A stretch of DNA of 15,225 nucleotides, taken from assembly GCF_024699075.1 (NCBI RefSeq), contig NZ_JAILQF010000045.1, positions 1-15,225 on the forward strand. The letters run 5' to 3'. The position numbers and the translations under genes are program-made. This document shows, piece after piece, positions 13,948 to 15,225 of the stretch. Below the pieces are notes generated by a model. That model had not been told where the DNA came from. It saw only the letters and a program-made list of their open reading frames with translations, and made no database searches. Position 1 is the stretch's first letter. Every line of letters begins with the position of its first letter. This stretch comes from Butyrivibrio sp. (GTDB lineage: Bacteria > Bacillota_A > Clostridia > Lachnospirales > Lachnospiraceae).

Positions 13948-15225
13948 ATGATAAGGAATATTTCTGTTTATATTCATATACCTTTTTGTGTCAGGAAGTG
14001 CAATTATTGCGACTTCCTGTCTTTTTCTGCGCCTTGCGATGTTAAGGACAGATATCTTCATTCACTTATTAATGAGATAAAAAGTTCCGGCATATGGCTT
14101 TGCGATAAGGCAAGGCAAAGCGCCGGAATTTATACTGGCGGAAAAGACCGCACCAGTGCCAGCGATAAATCTTTGGATAATGAAAAAAAGAATAATGGAA
14201 CTTTGGATAATGATACTTTGAATAATGATACTTTTGATAACAAAGTTACTTATCTTGTCAGAAGTATTTTCCTTGGAGGTGGAACTCCATCGTCAATTGA
14301 TCCTGACTGGATCAGGAAGATTCTTGATACTGTGAGAGAGTTTTATAATGTTGCGCAGGATGCTGAGATCACTATGGAGATGAATCCTGGAACAGTGACA
14401 CCAAAGAGCCTTTCCATTTACAAAGAGGCTGGAATCAACAGAATCAGCATAGGCTGTCAGTCACTTAATGACTCGGAGCTTAAAGAACTTGGAAGAATAC
14501 ACGATTCTAAGACTTTCTATGACACATTTTATGCGGCAAGGGATGCCGGTTTTGACAATATAAATGTTGATCTTATGAGCGCACTTCCGGGACAGACAGT
14601 TGATTCTTACAGAGATTCTCTTAATAAGATAATAGCGCTCAGACCAGAGCATATATCTGCATACAGCCTTATCATAGAAGAGGGTACGCCCTTTTATGAC
14701 AAGTACAAGGATGTTATAGACAGAGACCTCTATGACATAGAAGATGAGCTGGTAAAAGAGGGTGTTGTCAATAAGACGGATATAGATACAAATATAGATA
14801 CGAATATAGATACGAATATAGATACGAATATAAATACGAATATAGATACTAATATAAAAACTGATAATTTAGCTGCAGATAATATAAATGTAGAAATAAG
14901 TAATTATTCTGATGTTGATAATGATTCAGCCATTGTAAATATAGATATCAAGCCTCTTCCTTCAGAAGCTGACGAACGTCAGATGTATGAAGATACTATA
15001 GATATTCTAAATAAAAATGGCTATCACAGATATGAAGTTTCCAATTATGCAAGAAATGATGGCGATTATGAATGTTATCATAATAAAGCCTACTGGAAGA
15101 GAGCAGAATATCTTGGCCTTGGAATCGGCGCAGCAGGGATGATAGACGATGTCAGATCTACAAATACAGATGATATAAATGAGTACTGTAACTACTGGTA
15201 TGATTTTGATATACATAAAAATGAA
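13948..15225 (+). CDS. hemW: Radical SAM HemW (HemN-like) haem chaperone, 3' end outside window
   Basis: The frame opens at ATG 13948, one base after the lepA stop (TAATATG), with only a weak ribosome site, so translation is probably coupled to lepA. It stays open for 426 codons to the window edge. The radical SAM cluster motif is C14-x3-C18-x2-C21 followed by D22-F23, the HemW form rather than the HemN form with a fourth Cys. GGGTPSSI, EMNPGT, RISIGCQSLND, DLMSALPGQ, SAYSL, YEVSNYA and YLGLGIGAAG are also recognisable. HemW is a haem-binding protein often misnamed coproporphyrinogen III oxidase. Two Asn/Asp-rich insertions interrupt it (about residues 57-100 and 268-330), built of short tandem repeats. 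The protein is therefore longer than the usual 370-390 residues. Confidence 0.95.
   Translation, partial: MIRNISVYIHIPFCVRKCNYCDFLSFSAPCDVKDRYLHSLINEIKSSGIWLCDKARQSAGIYTGGKDRTSASDKSLDNEKKNNGTLDNDTLNNDTFDNKVTYLVRSIFLGGGTPSSIDPDWIRKILDTVREFYNVAQDAEITMEMNPGTVTPKSLSIYKEAGINRISIGCQSLNDSELKELGRIHDSKTFYDTFYAARDAGFDNINVDLMSALPGQTVDSYRDSLNKIIALRPEHISAYSLIIEEGTPFYDKYKDVIDRDLYDIEDELVKEGVVNKTDIDTNIDTNIDTNIDTNINTNIDTNIKTDNLAADNINVEISNYSDVDNDSAIVNIDIKPLPSEADERQMYEDTIDILNKNGYHRYEVSNYARNDGDYECYHNKAYWKRAEYLGLGIGAAGMIDDVRSTNTDDINEYCNYWYDFDIHKNE
14197..14241 (+). repeat. Three 15-bp tandem repeats inside hemW
   Basis: Three in-frame copies (14197-14211, 14212-14226, 14227-14241) of a GATACTTTGAATAAT-like unit encode GTLDN, DTLNN and DTFDN (residues 84-98). 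They sit in an insertion just before the IFLGGGTPS strand. Confidence 0.85.
14782..14865 (+). repeat. Seven 12-bp tandem repeats inside hemW
   Basis: Seven in-frame copies of ATAGATACGAAT-like units encode mainly Ile-Asp-Thr-Asn (residues 279-306). Three consecutive inner copies (14794-14829) are identical, which suggests recent slippage expansion. The 12-base period preserves the frame. The repeat lies in the second insertion, between the EEGTPF segment and the MYEDTIDIL helix. Confidence 0.92.

Noticed and set aside
14782..14865. Regular 12-bp repeats considered as a CRISPR array or iteron origin
   Set aside because: There are no spacers, the period is a multiple of three, and the units are translated in frame inside hemW.
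1..15225. Insertion sequences, phage genes, tRNA or rRNA genes
   Set aside because: No transposase, integrase, terminal repeats or tRNA cloverleaf were seen in the window.

Overview
The window looks like a chromosomal segment from a low-GC Firmicute, most likely a rumen or gut Lachnospiraceae such as Butyrivibrio or a relative. The reasons are the AT-rich gene style with strong Shine-Dalgarno sites, a preQ1-I riboswitch, an rpsT/lepA/hemW cluster of Firmicutes type, and absence of the spore genes gpr and spoIIP that often sit between rpsT and lepA in spore-forming Clostridia. The genus is inference; the rest is read from the sequence.

Region 1 (1-2404, + strand): the tail of an upstream gene, then two CobW/COG0523-type metal GTPases. 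The first is canonical, with GxxGxGKT, CxCC and a linker holding about 40 His among Asp/Glu. The second has a degenerate GTPase domain fused to a DUF1980/TIGR03943-like C-terminal domain. A strong terminator closes the group. The likely theme is zinc or other transition-metal allocation.

Region 2 (2412-7363, +): one promoter, five tightly spaced genes and one terminator. The genes encode an SPFH-domain protein with three C-terminal zinc ribbons (YdjI-like), a four-helix membrane protein, a zinc-ribbon plus helical-repeat protein, a coiled-coil protein with a two-helix membrane hairpin, and a 61-residue acidic protein. It resembles the B. subtilis pspA-ydjGHI envelope module, but with no PspA in the window. 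It is the best candidate here for a poorly described multi-protein system.

Region 3 (7463-9317, +): two stand-alone genes with their own promoters. One is a CapA-family lipoprotein with a long acidic Ser/Asp linker. The other is an 85-residue orphan followed by a textbook terminator.

Region 4 (11307 down to 9352, - strand): a promoter, a preQ1-I riboswitch aptamer, a long leader with a 15-bp terminator hairpin, then a nucleoside hydrolase overlapping an ECF transporter S component by one base (TAATG). The combination points to queuosine/queuine salvage (QueK plus a QrtT-type transporter). The hydrolase carries Asn where the family normally has the catalytic His of its HDP motif.

Region 5 (11380-15225): rpsT on the minus strand with promoter, leader hairpin and terminator. 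About 330 bp divergent from it contain a cluster of strong hairpins. Then come lepA and, one base after its stop, hemW, which runs off the window end. HemW carries two Asn/Asp-rich insertions made of short tandem DNA repeats.
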